Assembly (NCBI GenBank): GCA_030248215.1
Contig: JASANG010002029.1
Span: forward strand, 1 to 64,000
Direction: 5' to 3'
Length of the DNA stretch: 64,000 nucleotides
Source: Enoplolaimus lenunculus
Lineage: Eukaryota; Nematoda; Enoplea; Enoplida; Thoracostomopsidae
Each line of letters begins with the position of its first letter. Position 1 is the first letter of the stretch. The notes below the pieces were generated by a model, which was not told the origin of the DNA, made no database searches, and saw nothing but the letters and a program-made list of their open reading frames with translations. Shown piece after piece: positions 1 to 10,631 of the stretch. The translations under genes were made by a program, and so were the position numbers.

Positions 1-4
1 CCCC

Positions 5-235
5 GAACAGTGTCCGCAAATGAATACTTCAAAAGTTATCGTCCGTTGAAAATTCTGAAAAAGTTTGCGTGTATACACTTTACGGAGCGGACCTCCAAAA
101 ATGCAATTTTCACTATTCGGGACCAAGGTTAGGGGTGGTCCCGTCTGGTTTCTCTCGTCGCCTTGGTTCAGAAAACCACCCCTAACATAGTCCGCAAGTG
201 AATATTTAAAGAATTATAATAAATCAAAGTTTGCG
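5..235 (+). repeat. Two diverged direct copies at the window edge
   Basis: GAACAGTGTCCGCAAATGAA (5) and AACATAGTCCGCAAGTGAAT (183) begin two alignable stretches that both run to AAAGTTTGCG. No gene seen between 1 and 1100. Confidence 0.5.
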
Positions 236-1137
236 AAATTTGGTGTTTTCAGCGTGAGATTTTCACTTTTCTGAACTATAGCATTAATTGGGTGTCATTT
301 GAATTAATTATTATTCTACTTAGCAGCATCACATCAAGTAGGGCTCGCTGATATGTATCTAGGAGATTATGGCTAGTCAGGTTTTGCCAAACCCGCACGT
401 GTATACTCTGTGGGGGCAGGCCTAATAAGTGAAATCACTAGTTTTCTAGGTTCCGGAGTCCAAATCGATGTTCTCCAACCGGACTGGTCTGGCTTGTAAA
501 GAGAAACACCCTGTGGGGTCACTTGTAGATGACTATTTAACAAATTGCCGCTGGTCAAGACCACCATTCTAACAGGCTTATGCCGTCCAGGACTGAGTAT
601 CAACTTAAGGGTTAGAATTTGACCTGTAGAGGGGAAACGTATGCAAGCTAAATCATTGTGTAGGTTGTGGCTTCCATGAGAAGATCAATTAGAACAGTAC
701 GCTTGCAGAAATCTAGGTTTTGAATCCTCTTACAAAATCTTAGGCATACTTTTTTTCATTTTATTGTTTAATTTTGTACATTCTCTGCTTATGCGTATAT
801 ATGATCTGTTTTTATTGTTCTTTTGTGCTTTCGATTTTTTATGGTCATTGCACCCCTCCCCCATGCTCTACCGTCCCACAGTGCAGAGTCTGCCATTTTT
901 CAAATGTTTGTATAGTAATTAGACTCCGTAGAGCGAGTACGTCAGATAGAAAAGGGGAAGGCCCCATAACTAAAGCTGCACGTGGTGGTCTTGTTTTAAA
1001 AGGGGGTATTAGTGAACCCCGTCAAACTTTTTTTGGCTTTTCCACAATGTTGATTTTCTGTATCAGGACTTCGGAAGGGGGTAACCTGATCAACCCCCTT
1101 ATAACTTCTCATATGGAAATTGCGTGTTGAATTCTCC

Positions 1138-1316
1138 AGCCAATCACAGGCTTCTAAAAATTTATCTAATGGTCGCGTCGCATTGGTTAATTTACACTCC
1201 GAGATTCTAACCAATAGAATGGGCGTACGGTGTCTGTTTCTGGGGCGCGCTGATTGGTCAGGATTCGAGCTCCGCGCAGTATATAAGAGCGTTGCACAGG
1301 CTGAACATTCAGTTCA
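1138..1316 (+). promoter_or_regulatory. Strong RNA polymerase II promoter: four CCAAT boxes, TATA box, initiator
   Basis: TATATAAG at 1280-1287 is followed by an initiator TCAGTT with its A at 1311, 31 bases after the first T of the TATA box, the canonical spacing. Upstream are four CCAAT/ATTGG boxes in alternating direction: about 1139 (GCCAATCA), 1181 (CATTGGTT), 1209 (ACCAATAG) and 1251 (GATTGGTC). The block is GC-richer than its surroundings. No long coding frame follows. It may drive an unseen spliced or non-coding transcript, or be the promoter of an old LTR-type element (a leader-like stretch with TTGGCGACAACGC follows at 1551); no paired repeat or protein region of such an element was seen. 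Confidence 0.6.
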
Positions 1317-1419
1317 GTTTGAGATTTTTCGGTTTTTCGCTCGCGTGCTCGAGCCGCGACAGCAAACCGATCTCTCTGCACACGGAGGCGACTTAGTGTG
1401 CACGAGAGTTTCGGGGCGC

Positions 1420-3220
1420 TGATGCAAGGGGGGTTATGCGCGTTTCGCGCAGGGGTAAAATTTTGTAAGAATTTTAAGGGGGGCCCGGTTAGAATTTTCC
1501 GACTACACGAAGGGGGTGTGGTTAAATTTTTGGCCTAGAATTTTGCCTGTCGTTGGCGACAACGCTGGTGTAAGATTTTTGGTACAAATTTTGGGGGAAA
1601 ATCATAAATCAAGAAAAACCTGCAAGGAGGTGCCATTAGACAGCGAATGCAGAAAAATAGGCACATATAGGAATAACCTAAACATTCGCAGGTGGATTGT
1701 CAGCTTGACAGGGAAGCCAATACAGCCTAATGCTAAGCATTTAGGAAATGTCAGACAAAAGAGCTAAGACCCTGTCGCTCAGAAAATTTCAGTGTACCCC
1801 GTGATTTAGGGCAATTCTAGCTAGGCCCCAGCGAACTAAGTGATTAACAGGTCTCGACCAGTTGACAATCAAACTGCTGAATGTGCAGCCTGTGAAAACT
1901 CAAACTTGGGGCTATAGAGCCGCGCTACACTCGGAAACAGACACGGCTTAAATGATCAAACCCTGATATAGGTTCTTTTCTGGAAACCTGATAGGCCTAG
2001 GTCTCGGAACTCGATGGGGGACTTAGTGATTTTCCAATATCCCCCTAAACTTTTCGTCTTACATGTCTAGCTTATCAGGAATCATCTGTTATAACTCGCG
2101 GTGAGTCCAACCAATGATAACCATACAATCATAGGGGTGTAAGGTCTTAAGCCCTAGCATAGCACGTCGACACGCCTAAGAATATTCAAGGGGGCGTCTG
2201 CGGGATAAGTGGTTACAGTGGTCAGACTCGCCGTCTTAAGGCATAACCCGTACTGGGAGTAAATCACCTGTGGCAAGACCTGGCACACACTCAAATAATA
2301 CTCTGTGCATGATGGTGGTTGTAGTAGCAAATCTAGAGTTAGCAACCTTGCCTTATAGCAATTACTATTAAGTTCTAAGTTAGCAATCGTAAGCTCACTT
2401 AACTTAACGCAGTAGACGGAAATTTCCATCAAGCGCGCATTTATCAGATCAAGGTATTATCATTTAAGAGATGTCTGTGTTGTACATATATGTACAGAAC
2501 TACAATAAACCAAAACTTTAACTAGAGTTCAATCTTGAACCGAGAGCGCTAGCAAATTCCTGGCCTAAGAGCCATGGCTAAAAATGGAAATAAGCTACAG
2601 AGCTAAAAGAGACTCGAGCTTTCGAACGATTATGAAAATTCCGTGACTACCAGAGTCTCGAGAAACGAATAAATAGCCCTGGTTCGAATCAGTGGCGAAT
2701 AAAATCAATAAAATACCTCAAAGGCTAGGATCGATCCGCCTTTCTATTAACACGGTCTATGACCAAGAAAATCAAATTCCGCTGAACCAACTAATTTCTA
2801 GTACTAAGATTAAGGTTTAGGCTATACCTATGACCAAGTGTCATTAAGCCTAACCATGAGAAAAAGTTGTGAGCACACAGTCGTACTAAAGTCCACGGAG
2901 AAAAAGCTAATTGTTACTGGTGCGATCCACTTACACGCACTCGGGGGTTCACTAGAGCTTAGAGCATAGGCAGGCTTAGGCGTATGACGATGTCGGGATT
3001 TTGTGACTCTCAAAACCTGATATCACGCCGGGGGACCGTCATCCTCTAGGCAAGTAGCTTACTTTGGCAGATCCACGGCCTCGAACACCCGTGAGAGTAT
3101 CATCTCGGATTCGTCCGCAGGGATACTCGTTGATCGTACCCGTATCAATATGTAACCGTAAATACACTGAAAATGTTTAGAAGCTTTAGACTTTAGGCTC
3201 AATGCAACTAAATAGACCAA
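1420..3220. other. Spacer after the 1.3-kb promoter, no confident gene
   Basis: Contains short frames only (plus 1516-1767, minus 2432-2154), none with a recognised domain, signal peptide or paired splice sites. AATAAA at about 2503. May be the transcribed leader of whatever the promoter serves. Confidence 0.5.
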
Positions 3221-3222
3221 GT

Positions 3223-3418
3223 GGCCCATGTATAGAACAGGGCCGGAACAGTAGCATAAGCATATTCCTAAGCCGAAGCCTAAGCCTAAGCGTATGAATG
3301 AGCCTATTCCTAAGCCTAAGTCTAAGCCTAAGCCTAAGCAAAAAATGAATCTAAAGCTTAAACCGACTCTATTAAAGCCCCTCCGGAAAACGATCCGGCC
3401 CTGTTCTCTACATGGGCC
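3223..3418 (-). mobile_element. TTAGGC-carrying inverted-repeat transposon, copy A
   Basis: 196-bp non-autonomous element with terminal inverted repeats GGCCCATGTATAGAACAGGG / mirrored at the right end, flanked by 8-base duplications GACCAAGT and GACCAAGG. The interior holds GCCTAA/TTAGGC tandem runs (about ten units). No coding capacity. Strand is given by the direction in which TTAGGC reads. Confidence 0.88.
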
Positions 3419-4022
3419 GACCAAGGCTTGTTGCGATGTTTAGCATGTCTGTGCTTTGAAAAGCGAGTCTACAATTGTTGGTTTATATGGGTCACCTGAA
3501 ATATGTTTCAAGCAATTTCGCTTCCACCATACAGCTAGCATTAGCTTTTATGCCGACAATAGAATAAAACATAGTATCGATAACTGCTTAGATTTAGTTG
3601 TCTACTAGCGTACAGGCCAGACTACAGTAAATATTTAATTTTAATTAGTGCAAATCAAAGTTATATTTATTAATTGATTTCTGGTGCCATTAGACGCCGA
3701 ACGACGCCGGAAGGCATCAAAATAGTGAGCAAAGTATAACCCCACCCTAAGTGCAGGTTATGTTCATGACCTACTCAACTGTTAAACAATCTGAAAATTG
3801 TATAGTTCCTCGGTGCTTATTTTTACTTCCCCACGCATTTATGTCCATTTGGAAGCCAAGAGATTTCCTTCAAACACTACTGTTTTTATAAGCCTAAGCT
3901 TAGGCTCTAAACCTTAGCCTCAATCTTAATCCCCAGCCTAATCTTATTTTAATCCGGTCGTTATGTGCAATGTGAAACTTTGTATGATACGGAATTAAAC
4001 ATGTATATAATACACTCTTACA

Positions 4023-4718
4023 TCAAAACTGTGTATTTGAATTCTTACCTCGAAACTGCGTATTTGAATTCTTACCTTGAAACTGCGTATTTGAATTCTT
4101 ACCTCGAAACTGCGTACTTGAATTCTTACCTCGAAACTGCGTATTTGAATTCTTACCTCGAAAGTGCGTATTTGAATTCTTACCTCGAAACTGCGTATTT
4201 GAATTCTTACCTCGAAACTGCGTATTTGAATTCTTACCTCGAAACTGCGTATTTGAATTCTTACCTCGAAACTGCGTATTTGAGTTCTTACCTCGAAACT
4301 GCGTATTTGAATTCTTACCTCGAAACTGCGTATTTGAATTCTTACCTCGAAACTGCGTATTTGAATTCTTACCTCGAAACTGCGTATTTGAATTCTTACC
4401 TCGAAACTGCGTATTTGAATTCTTACCTCGAAACTGCGTATTTGAATTCTTTGGTATTCCGCAAAACATAAACTTGGAACGGTGGTAAATGATCGGACGA
4501 GGTAAGGTGCCGCCTCCCGGAAACTGACCGGCACGGAACGCAGGATACAGCGGCATAACACCGGATACGTTTCGTTTGTTTCGACGGTTAATATTGCTAC
4601 TGCAGTCTTTTAATACAAGTTCATCAGGAATTCGTTCAACAATGAAAAGTACTAGCAATAATGCGAATGTTACCGCACGAGATTGCCCAATACGCTTAAC
4701 GAAAGTAGCCACTTTCAT
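4023..4718 (-). CDS. Candidate secreted repeat protein: signal peptide plus about 16 NSNTQFRGK units
   Basis: Unrecognised 231-codon frame, ATG at 4718 and stop at the left edge of the array. Residues 1-31 look like a signal peptide (MKVATFVKRIGQSR then AVTFALLLVLFIVE). A unique region of about 60 residues follows with a basic cleavage-like site RRNKR (45-49) and a Gly/Pro stretch. From residue 91 there are fifteen full copies and one partial copy of the nonamer NSNTQFRGK. The layout (signal, basic site, repeated short peptides each ending Gly-Lys, an amidation/cleavage pattern) resembles neuropeptide precursors, but FRGK with a single basic residue is not a known class to me. The 27-bp units also stay open in other frames, so only the first 90 residues are independent evidence. 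Each unit contains GAG|GTAAG, so the array may instead be intronic. Confidence 0.4.
   Translation of the reverse strand: MKVATFVKRIGQSRAVTFALLLVLFIVERIPDELVLKDCSSNINRRNKRNVSGVMPLYPAFRAGQFPGGGTLPRPIIYHRSKFMFCGIPKNSNTQFRGKNSNTQFRGKNSNTQFRGKNSNTQFRGKNSNTQFRGKNSNTQFRGKNSNTQFRGKNSNTQFRGKNSNTQFRGKNSNTQFRGKNSNTHFRGKNSNTQFRGKNSSTQFRGKNSNTQFQGKNSNTQFRGKNSNTQF
4026..4450. repeat. 27-bp tandem array, about 15.7 copies
   Basis: The unit TACCTCGAAACTGCGTATTT plus GAATTCT is repeated with nearly no divergence; only scattered single substitutions are seen (for example at about 4040, 4076, 4115, 4160 and 4283). Twenty-seven is a multiple of three and the unit has no stop in at least three frames, so long shadow ORFs arise on both strands. 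Read on the minus strand, each unit contains both ACGCAG and CGAG|GTAAGA, that is, a good 5' splice site every 27 bases. The near-identity of the copies suggests recent expansion. Confidence 0.95.
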
Positions 4719-4984
4719 TTCAGACTTAAACTGTTTGTTTAAAAAATTTAAGTCTGAAAAAGTTGTTGTTGTGCTGCAAGTGTCAGTAGGTTTTAGTTTC
4801 TTTCAGGGGTTGGTGTCGAAATGTCAATCGGGTATTAAGGCTGCGCGATATATAATTGTGCAAATAAGTTCGATAGCAAAGTAAACCGAAAGACAATACA
4901 CAATGTTAGTTAAATCTTAGTATAAGATTTTCGTTTTTCTCTGTAAATTCCAATAAGTTGATTAATCAATTCAGCTAGCGAGCT

Positions 4985-5190
4985 GGACATTTTTTAATTA
5001 ATATCAGTGAACATTAACTCATTCTGAGTTGAGCTGATTCTCACTCTGAGTTGAGCTGACTCTGGGTGAGTTGATTAATTAACTCAGAATGAATTGAATC
5101 GACTCAAAATTCTGAGTTCTGATAGTCTTAACTCAGACTGATTGATTCTGAGTTAAAATTAACTTGCTGGAATTTTCAGTGTTATCCTGG
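4985..5190. repeat. Degenerate GAGTTGA/ACTCAGA repeats
   Basis: Short repeats of CTGAGTTGAGCTGACTC and ACTCAGAATGAATTGA in both orientations, ending at GGAATTTTCAGTGTTATCC. Similar wording recurs at 34240-34390 and 48310-48420, suggesting an old palindromic transposon family. Confidence 0.5.
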
Positions 5191-7720
5191 TTGGGTATGG
5201 CATGGTATGGATGCCCCCTAATAGGTTACCAATGGTTAATTTTATTCGCATTTCCAGGCACTACAGCGGTGTACGAAGATTAGAGACACGGGGTTGGTTC
5301 CGAAAAAGATTGTCTGGCTGTAAAACTGAATTAGCAAATTAACACAAGTCTTCGATATAGAACGCAAAATGGTGTACAACTAAAAGTCAAATACGCATTC
5401 TGGAACTTGTGTTATGGAAAAACATGGAGTTACATTGATGTCGCAATAATATTTTGACAAACAGTAAAATCGTTTAAGGCGTAAGTACCGTTTTTGCTAT
5501 ACCATTCTTTTGACACGAATCGTAGATTTTTAGGTTTTCATACTTGAACCATAATCCAACGCTAACCTGATGATTCTAAAAGTATAATTCGGCAAATCAA
5601 TTGAACGATTGAAACAAGCTACAAGATACACCCGTGAACATCGCACTATACATTTATGCTCCAAACACTTTTTACCTCAGTTGAAACGTGAAAACAACAT
5701 TTTTGCACACGTTTCGTGGAAATTTATCTGTATTTACATGTTATAGCGTTTATGAAACAATGCTTTTATACATGATTACTGCGAGTACTGGGAACACTAA
5801 ATATTTTTAGTAGGGATTTGGGCCCATAGCTTGGCGGGAACGTTTTGCTGCAGGGCTGTCACTGTGTCCGATTAAGGTTTAGACTGTTTTTTTTGCGTAG
5901 GCTTAGGCTTAGACTTAGGCTTAGGCTTGTTATCAATACGAAAACTTGCACATGCAACATGTATACGCCCTTTTGCGTGTCATCTATATTCAATATTTAA
6001 GTTTACGCATATATAGGTTAGCTTTTGCTAAACCTAAGCCTAGAGAACCGTATTTTCAAATGTGTGCAGCAACGATCACCAGTTAGTGATAGGTCTTGTA
6101 AGTTTGGAACGAGCGCATGGCAATTGTTCAACATTCGGCACATTGTTCGCGTTTAATTTGCTCTACTTGCGTACCAATTTTGAGATGTGCAATTTGTGTC
6201 CAGGTGCTATACTCATTTGAGTATATGGTCCCCGGTCTAAATACGAGTGAAAGCGTACCAGTGCCATAGAACGCCCTACGCTCAAAATAATATTTCTGAT
6301 AAATAAGGAAAAATTTCTTTCATTTAATAAATATAATTAGCAAGGTGCACTTGAAAAGTATTTCTGTTATAACAGAAAAGTTTTCAAAAAAAATTTTGAA
6401 ATAAAGCCTGAAAATAAACGGTTTCCAGTTATTTTTAGAAAAATTGTCTTAAATATCAGATAAACTTTTCAGATTTGACACACAAATACTTTTCTGCATA
6501 AATTCAGAAATACTTTTTTGTGTGTAGAGCAATGCTCATATCTGCAAAAAACTATTTTTTAGAATCTTGACCGCGATTCGGCTTGACATGCTATAGAAAA
6601 CGTGAAAACAACTTTACAGAAATGCATCTTTCTCAAGACTTTTACAAGCGATGCCTAAACGTTTCTACGGCGCGGGTACGGGATTTCTGTGCACAAAAGG
6701 GGCTGAGCCCTCCCTGGCCATCCTCTGGTTACAGGCCGGAGTTTACAGCGCCTCGTCAAAAAATATTTCTTACAATTCCTGCACTGTACAATCACAGATT
6801 CACTTCTGTACACAAGTAGTGCATTTATTGTATAAATATTACAAAATTGCTGCGTTTTTAAATGCAGCAAGTGCACAAAATTGCAATAGCGATCACTGTG
6901 TTCCACACACAATACATTGGTTCATTTGTACCAGAGTTACCCTCCTTAGCCCTGTGACGCGGTGAAAATATCGAATATAACCTTGATATAATTCGTATCT
7001 TCTTTGGTGTTGCCGATTCAGTATATACACTGCCTGCACAGTTTTGCCATTAACACCCCTTTGCTGCCTAGCCGGTTGAAATGTTTTATATTTTACCTTT
7101 CAGTTTCCGGAGGCTGTACCAAAATTAATTTACGGGCACCGTTTTATATTATGGAACAAAAATAACATTTTTCACGAGCTGTATGCTCACAGAGCTTTGC
7201 AAATTTTCTCAATATAATAAATACAACGGCAAACGCAACGTTTATTGAAGTGTGTAGTTTATGTTTGCACCGCGATCCAGCATTGTTTTACCTGTGTACC
7301 AAATGGTAAAACGGGCAAATTTGTGTTATGCTGTTCGAAGCGGTGTGAGATCATCAAAAAAATATTGTTGCAAATTTTTGTCGAATTTATAGTAGGTTAA
7401 TGAATTAATTCTTGATATATTCGGATATCTATTCGGATTGGATATTTTCCAAAAAAAGCATTCAATAAAACTGCTTGACATCCGTTCAGCTGTTTTTATT
7501 TTAAATCAAATCGTTGTTTTTTTGTAACTTTTTGGTCATTATTTGGCTAACAGCGGAAGTAAACTTTCTTTCCGGTTCCATCCAATCTTGCGATTTTGCC
7601 ATTATTTGGCGAACAGCAGAACTTGAGGATGTAGAATTTTTTCGGTACGAGAGGATACGTTTTTGATTCCGAAAATTGGCAATTTTAAGCCAGTTTTTGA
7701 TGTTTCATAAGATTGATAAA
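5190..7720. other. AT-rich spacer
   Basis: No convincing exon. Overlapping short frames on both strands at 6583-6965 (GC-richer patch) have no recognisable motif and no matched splice sites. One TTAGGC remnant. Confidence 0.5.
5875..5930 (+). repeat. Remnants of the TTAGGC element family
   Basis: A short TTAGGC run with no paired termini at 5875-5930. Comparable scraps occur at 3888-3946, 32805-32886, 33905-34003 and 37845-37925 and, fainter, at 24065-24105, 46010-46070, 49565-49650 and 55395-55510. They look like decayed copies rather than independent telomeric insertions, because several keep pieces of the flanking element (for example AGTATAAG or TTAGTCTAAAGCTTAAGC). Confidence 0.6.
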
Positions 7721-7721
7721 T

Positions 7722-9649
7722 TTAGTCGAAGGATTTAAAAATTTTAAATTTTTTTCTTTCCCTGCGTGCGATGCTGGTTTTAGGCATTATATACGGGAGC
7801 GTTGTCTCGCAAGGCTGAGGACGACTGGCATGGCTCTTTTCGCAAACAAAAACACAGTTTAGGATGGGCAGCACGGCCAGGGTGCACCGGACTTCCGGGG
7901 TTTCAGGCATCGTTTCGCAGTATCCGCCGACCACCTGCCGCACGTAGCGGTGAAGGCGATGCCCATCGGTCGGCAACAATTTGAATTCGTGATGTTACGT
8001 CGTCGTATTTTTTTACCTATTTGGCTTATTACGCATTTTCGGCGTCAAATGAACCATTTGCTTCGCAACATTTTCAGCACCACATGGCCAGTGGGCAGAT
8101 ATATCCACCATCCATCTTGATGTGCCATTTGGACGTTAGAGCGCGCTAAGCGTGGCCATAACAGTGTCTCAACAAGTGTATTCTCATAATTGTGAACACT
8201 GCCGGTTCGAAGAAAGCACCCAGGCCTTCGTCCCCAGCAAGGATTAAAACGAACATTTTGCATTAAGATTTAGTGATAAATTTGCGTTTATAATCACTCT
8301 CTAGGTTTCTTCGCATGATTTCATGATTGCTAAATATTTCGCACCCCCTAGCGTGATAATTGTAACGAATATAGGAAATTTTTTGGCCCATGTATAGGAC
8401 AGGGCCGGATCGTTCTCCTGTTCAGGCTTAGGCTTAGGTTTAGGAATAGGTTCATCCGTACGCTTAGGCTTATGCTTAAGCTTAGGCTTAGGCTTAGGAA
8501 TATGCTTATACTACTGTTCCGGCCCTGTTCTATACATGGGCCAATTTTTTTTCAATTGTATTTAGGTTAAAAAATTAAATATAACCAAATATGTGAACTA
8601 CGACATTTAACATCCGAGCTTGTGGATGCAAATGCATGATGCGATTGTGTGTAAAGTTACCGACCGTTTACCGTAATTTTAACGACGCCTTCTAAGCCAA
8701 CCTCTCATCCCAGATTCTTCAAATCAGAATAGCAATACATGACGCATTCAGGGGGACAAGATACGTTTGTCCGAGTTGTGCGTGATTCTCTAAATTCGCC
8801 ATGGGGGTTTCGATTGCAAGGCGGCGCAGAATACAACACCCCGCTTGTTGTGGCGAAGGTATGATTTTATATAAATCTATGAACATTCAGTGTCCGGACC
8901 GCTTGTCTTTTGATGGCAATCTAAGCGTAAACGTTTATGAAACACACTCGTAAATTAAAGACATTTAAATGTTAAAAATCTCAAACAGATTTCTGAAAAT
9001 TTTCAGAAACTATTGTGTTAAGCTCATCACATGTCTGGAGTCTGGAGTAAGACTAATTGTCTTGAATTTAAGAAAATATTTCTTGAATATCCGATAATTT
9101 TTTGAATGAATAAGAATATGCAACTTATACACAGCACGAAATGTACCTGCATGTGTTGTCGTTTTCGCTTACCACAATCTATTTCTGGGGGAGGGGGCCA
9201 GATGCCAATAGTGACGCATACAAAAACATACACATTGCAATATGTAAACAAAACATATACAAAATAGAACATTCAAGCCTAGTGAATTGTAAAGATAGTA
9301 AGTTATGACCCTGCCTCACACCATAAATGATGTGGGGGTGGAAAAAATGCAACGTGTACCGGGTAGATGCAGTGCTTTATATGAAATCGTCCTAGTTGCA
9401 TACTCTTGTTAAATAGCGATTACCCACTCGTGGTTTTATTGATAGGTTTACAAAGATCACGCGGCAGATGGAGCCCTGGTTCCAGGGGATGTAATTAAAC
9501 GAATTGCATTCGACGATGCAACACGGCTGACGCATCAAGCTGCAATAGACCTCATCGCACGCGCAGGAAGCTCGTTGGACTTTCTTGTGGGAAGGTACGA
9601 TGTAGCAGGTGAAACCACAGTGCAACCGGGCGTAAAAAACCGCAGCCAT
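7722..9649 (-). CDS. Fragments of a possible Cys-rich secreted (PAN/lectin-like) gene
   Basis: Three minus-strand open segments with higher GC than the surroundings: about 9649-9440, 8263-8045 and 7979-7722. The first (ATG 9649) has many cysteines and a CNSFNYIPWNQGSICRV stretch resembling the C-x-(S/A)FNY...C core of PAN/apple domains. The second has CWGRRPGCFLRTGS and QDGWWIYLP. The third has NCVFVCEKS, which recalls the end of C-type lectin domains. I could not find splice junctions that join them in phase, and a TTAGGC-type transposon (8385-8542) lies between the first two. May be one gene, several exons of different genes, or chance. Weak. Confidence 0.25.
8385..8542 (+). mobile_element. 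TTAGGC-carrying inverted-repeat transposon, copy B
   Basis: 158-bp copy of the same family in the opposite orientation, terminal repeats nearly intact, perfect 8-base target duplication AATTTTTT on both sides. Interior shows CTTAGGCTTAGGC runs interrupted by TTAGGA and TTAGGT variants. Confidence 0.9.
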
Positions 9650-9804
9650 CAGTCAATAAGTTTTGGCGAAGCGGCAACCGGAGCCGAAAACGGCGAATAG
9701 AATGAAGCTAAACTAAGTCATTAAAATATCGAATTTGGATATTTTAACAACAATAATTGGCAAAGTATTGTCAAAAACCGTTGATAAACGTTGTTTTAAA
9801 AAAT

Positions 9805-9867
9805 ATGAGCAGTCAACTCTGTCAAATTTGTCCTAAAGTTAAAAATATATTCTCCAAAAGCGCACTA
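9805..9867 (+). CDS. Possible short start exon (weak)
   Basis: ATG at 9805 opens 21 codons (MSSQLCQICPKVKNIFSKSAL) and runs straight into a near-perfect donor, CACTAG|GTAAGTAA. It lies 440 bases before the first ZASP-like exon and could be a first exon of that gene. However, its phase does not match the coding frame of the exon at 10307, so an intermediate exon would be needed. The donor is clear; the coding role is inferred and weak. Confidence 0.2.
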
Positions 9868-10306
9868 GGTAAGTAACGATTTAGTTGATTTTAACAAATA
9901 TCTCTTGTATGTTTTGCTGTAAACTGTTAATACTTGCACAGCGTGTCTTGCACTGGCATATACTTCTAAACTTCAATCGACCCTTTCAAAGTTTATAAAG
10001 CTTGTTTTCAATTACTTCTCCTGCTGGGCAAGCAAGAAAACCAAAAACCACTTAATTTTCAACAGAAGGGACAAACTACATTTTGCACAGTAAGAATCAT
10101 TTGATTTTTATGAGAAGTTTTTCAGTTCAGGACGTAACATTTGACGCAGGGCACCTTAGGAGTAAAGCTTTCTACTTCGTTTAAGATTAGCTTTAGATAT
10201 ATCTTTAGGCTCAGGTTTAGTAAACAAACCCTGATGAGTAACATGGACCGTTTTATTTATGTTTTTACTGTGCAATTTTACAGTGTTGCAAATCTTACTG
10301 TTTCAG

Positions 10307-10574
10307 ACGTAGTTTTGGCACGTCAGGTCCGTCGACATCAGGCAGCCAACGTTCTAACGCACCAATCAGTCGCTACAAACCTGCAGATCCGACTGAAGCA
10401 AAGATAATTCCGCAGAATAAAAACTTAGCCGAGCTCATGCAACAGTCACTTACGATGGCCGCTAATGCACCTCCTGGTGGCAATAAAAAGGTAGTAGTTA
10501 TAACTCAACAATATGTAACGTAGCCACACCACCTGTTCAGCCATACCAGACAATATATAAATATAATATATATA

Positions 10575-10631
<57 letters not shown>

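Noticed and set aside
1120-1767. Short plus-strand frames around the 1.3-kb promoter
   Set aside because: The first spans the promoter itself; the second has no motif and starts at a non-ATG codon.
3223-3418. Interstitial telomere scar
   Set aside because: The TTAGGC runs are enclosed by terminal inverted repeats and target duplications, so transposition explains them better than a chromosome-end fusion.
3059-3424. Minus-strand frame rich in LGLGLGLG
   Set aside because: Lies across TTAGGC-transposon copy A; the Leu-Gly pattern is the hexamer repeat translated. Same for 58710-59060.
3965-4471. Plus-strand frame reading YLNSYLETA repeats
   Set aside because: Shadow of the 27-bp array; it has no signal peptide or unique N-terminal part, unlike the minus-strand frame at 4718.
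3995-4561. Second minus-strand frame through the array (IQIRSFEVR repeats)
   Set aside because: Same array in another frame, no signal peptide and a less protein-like unique part.
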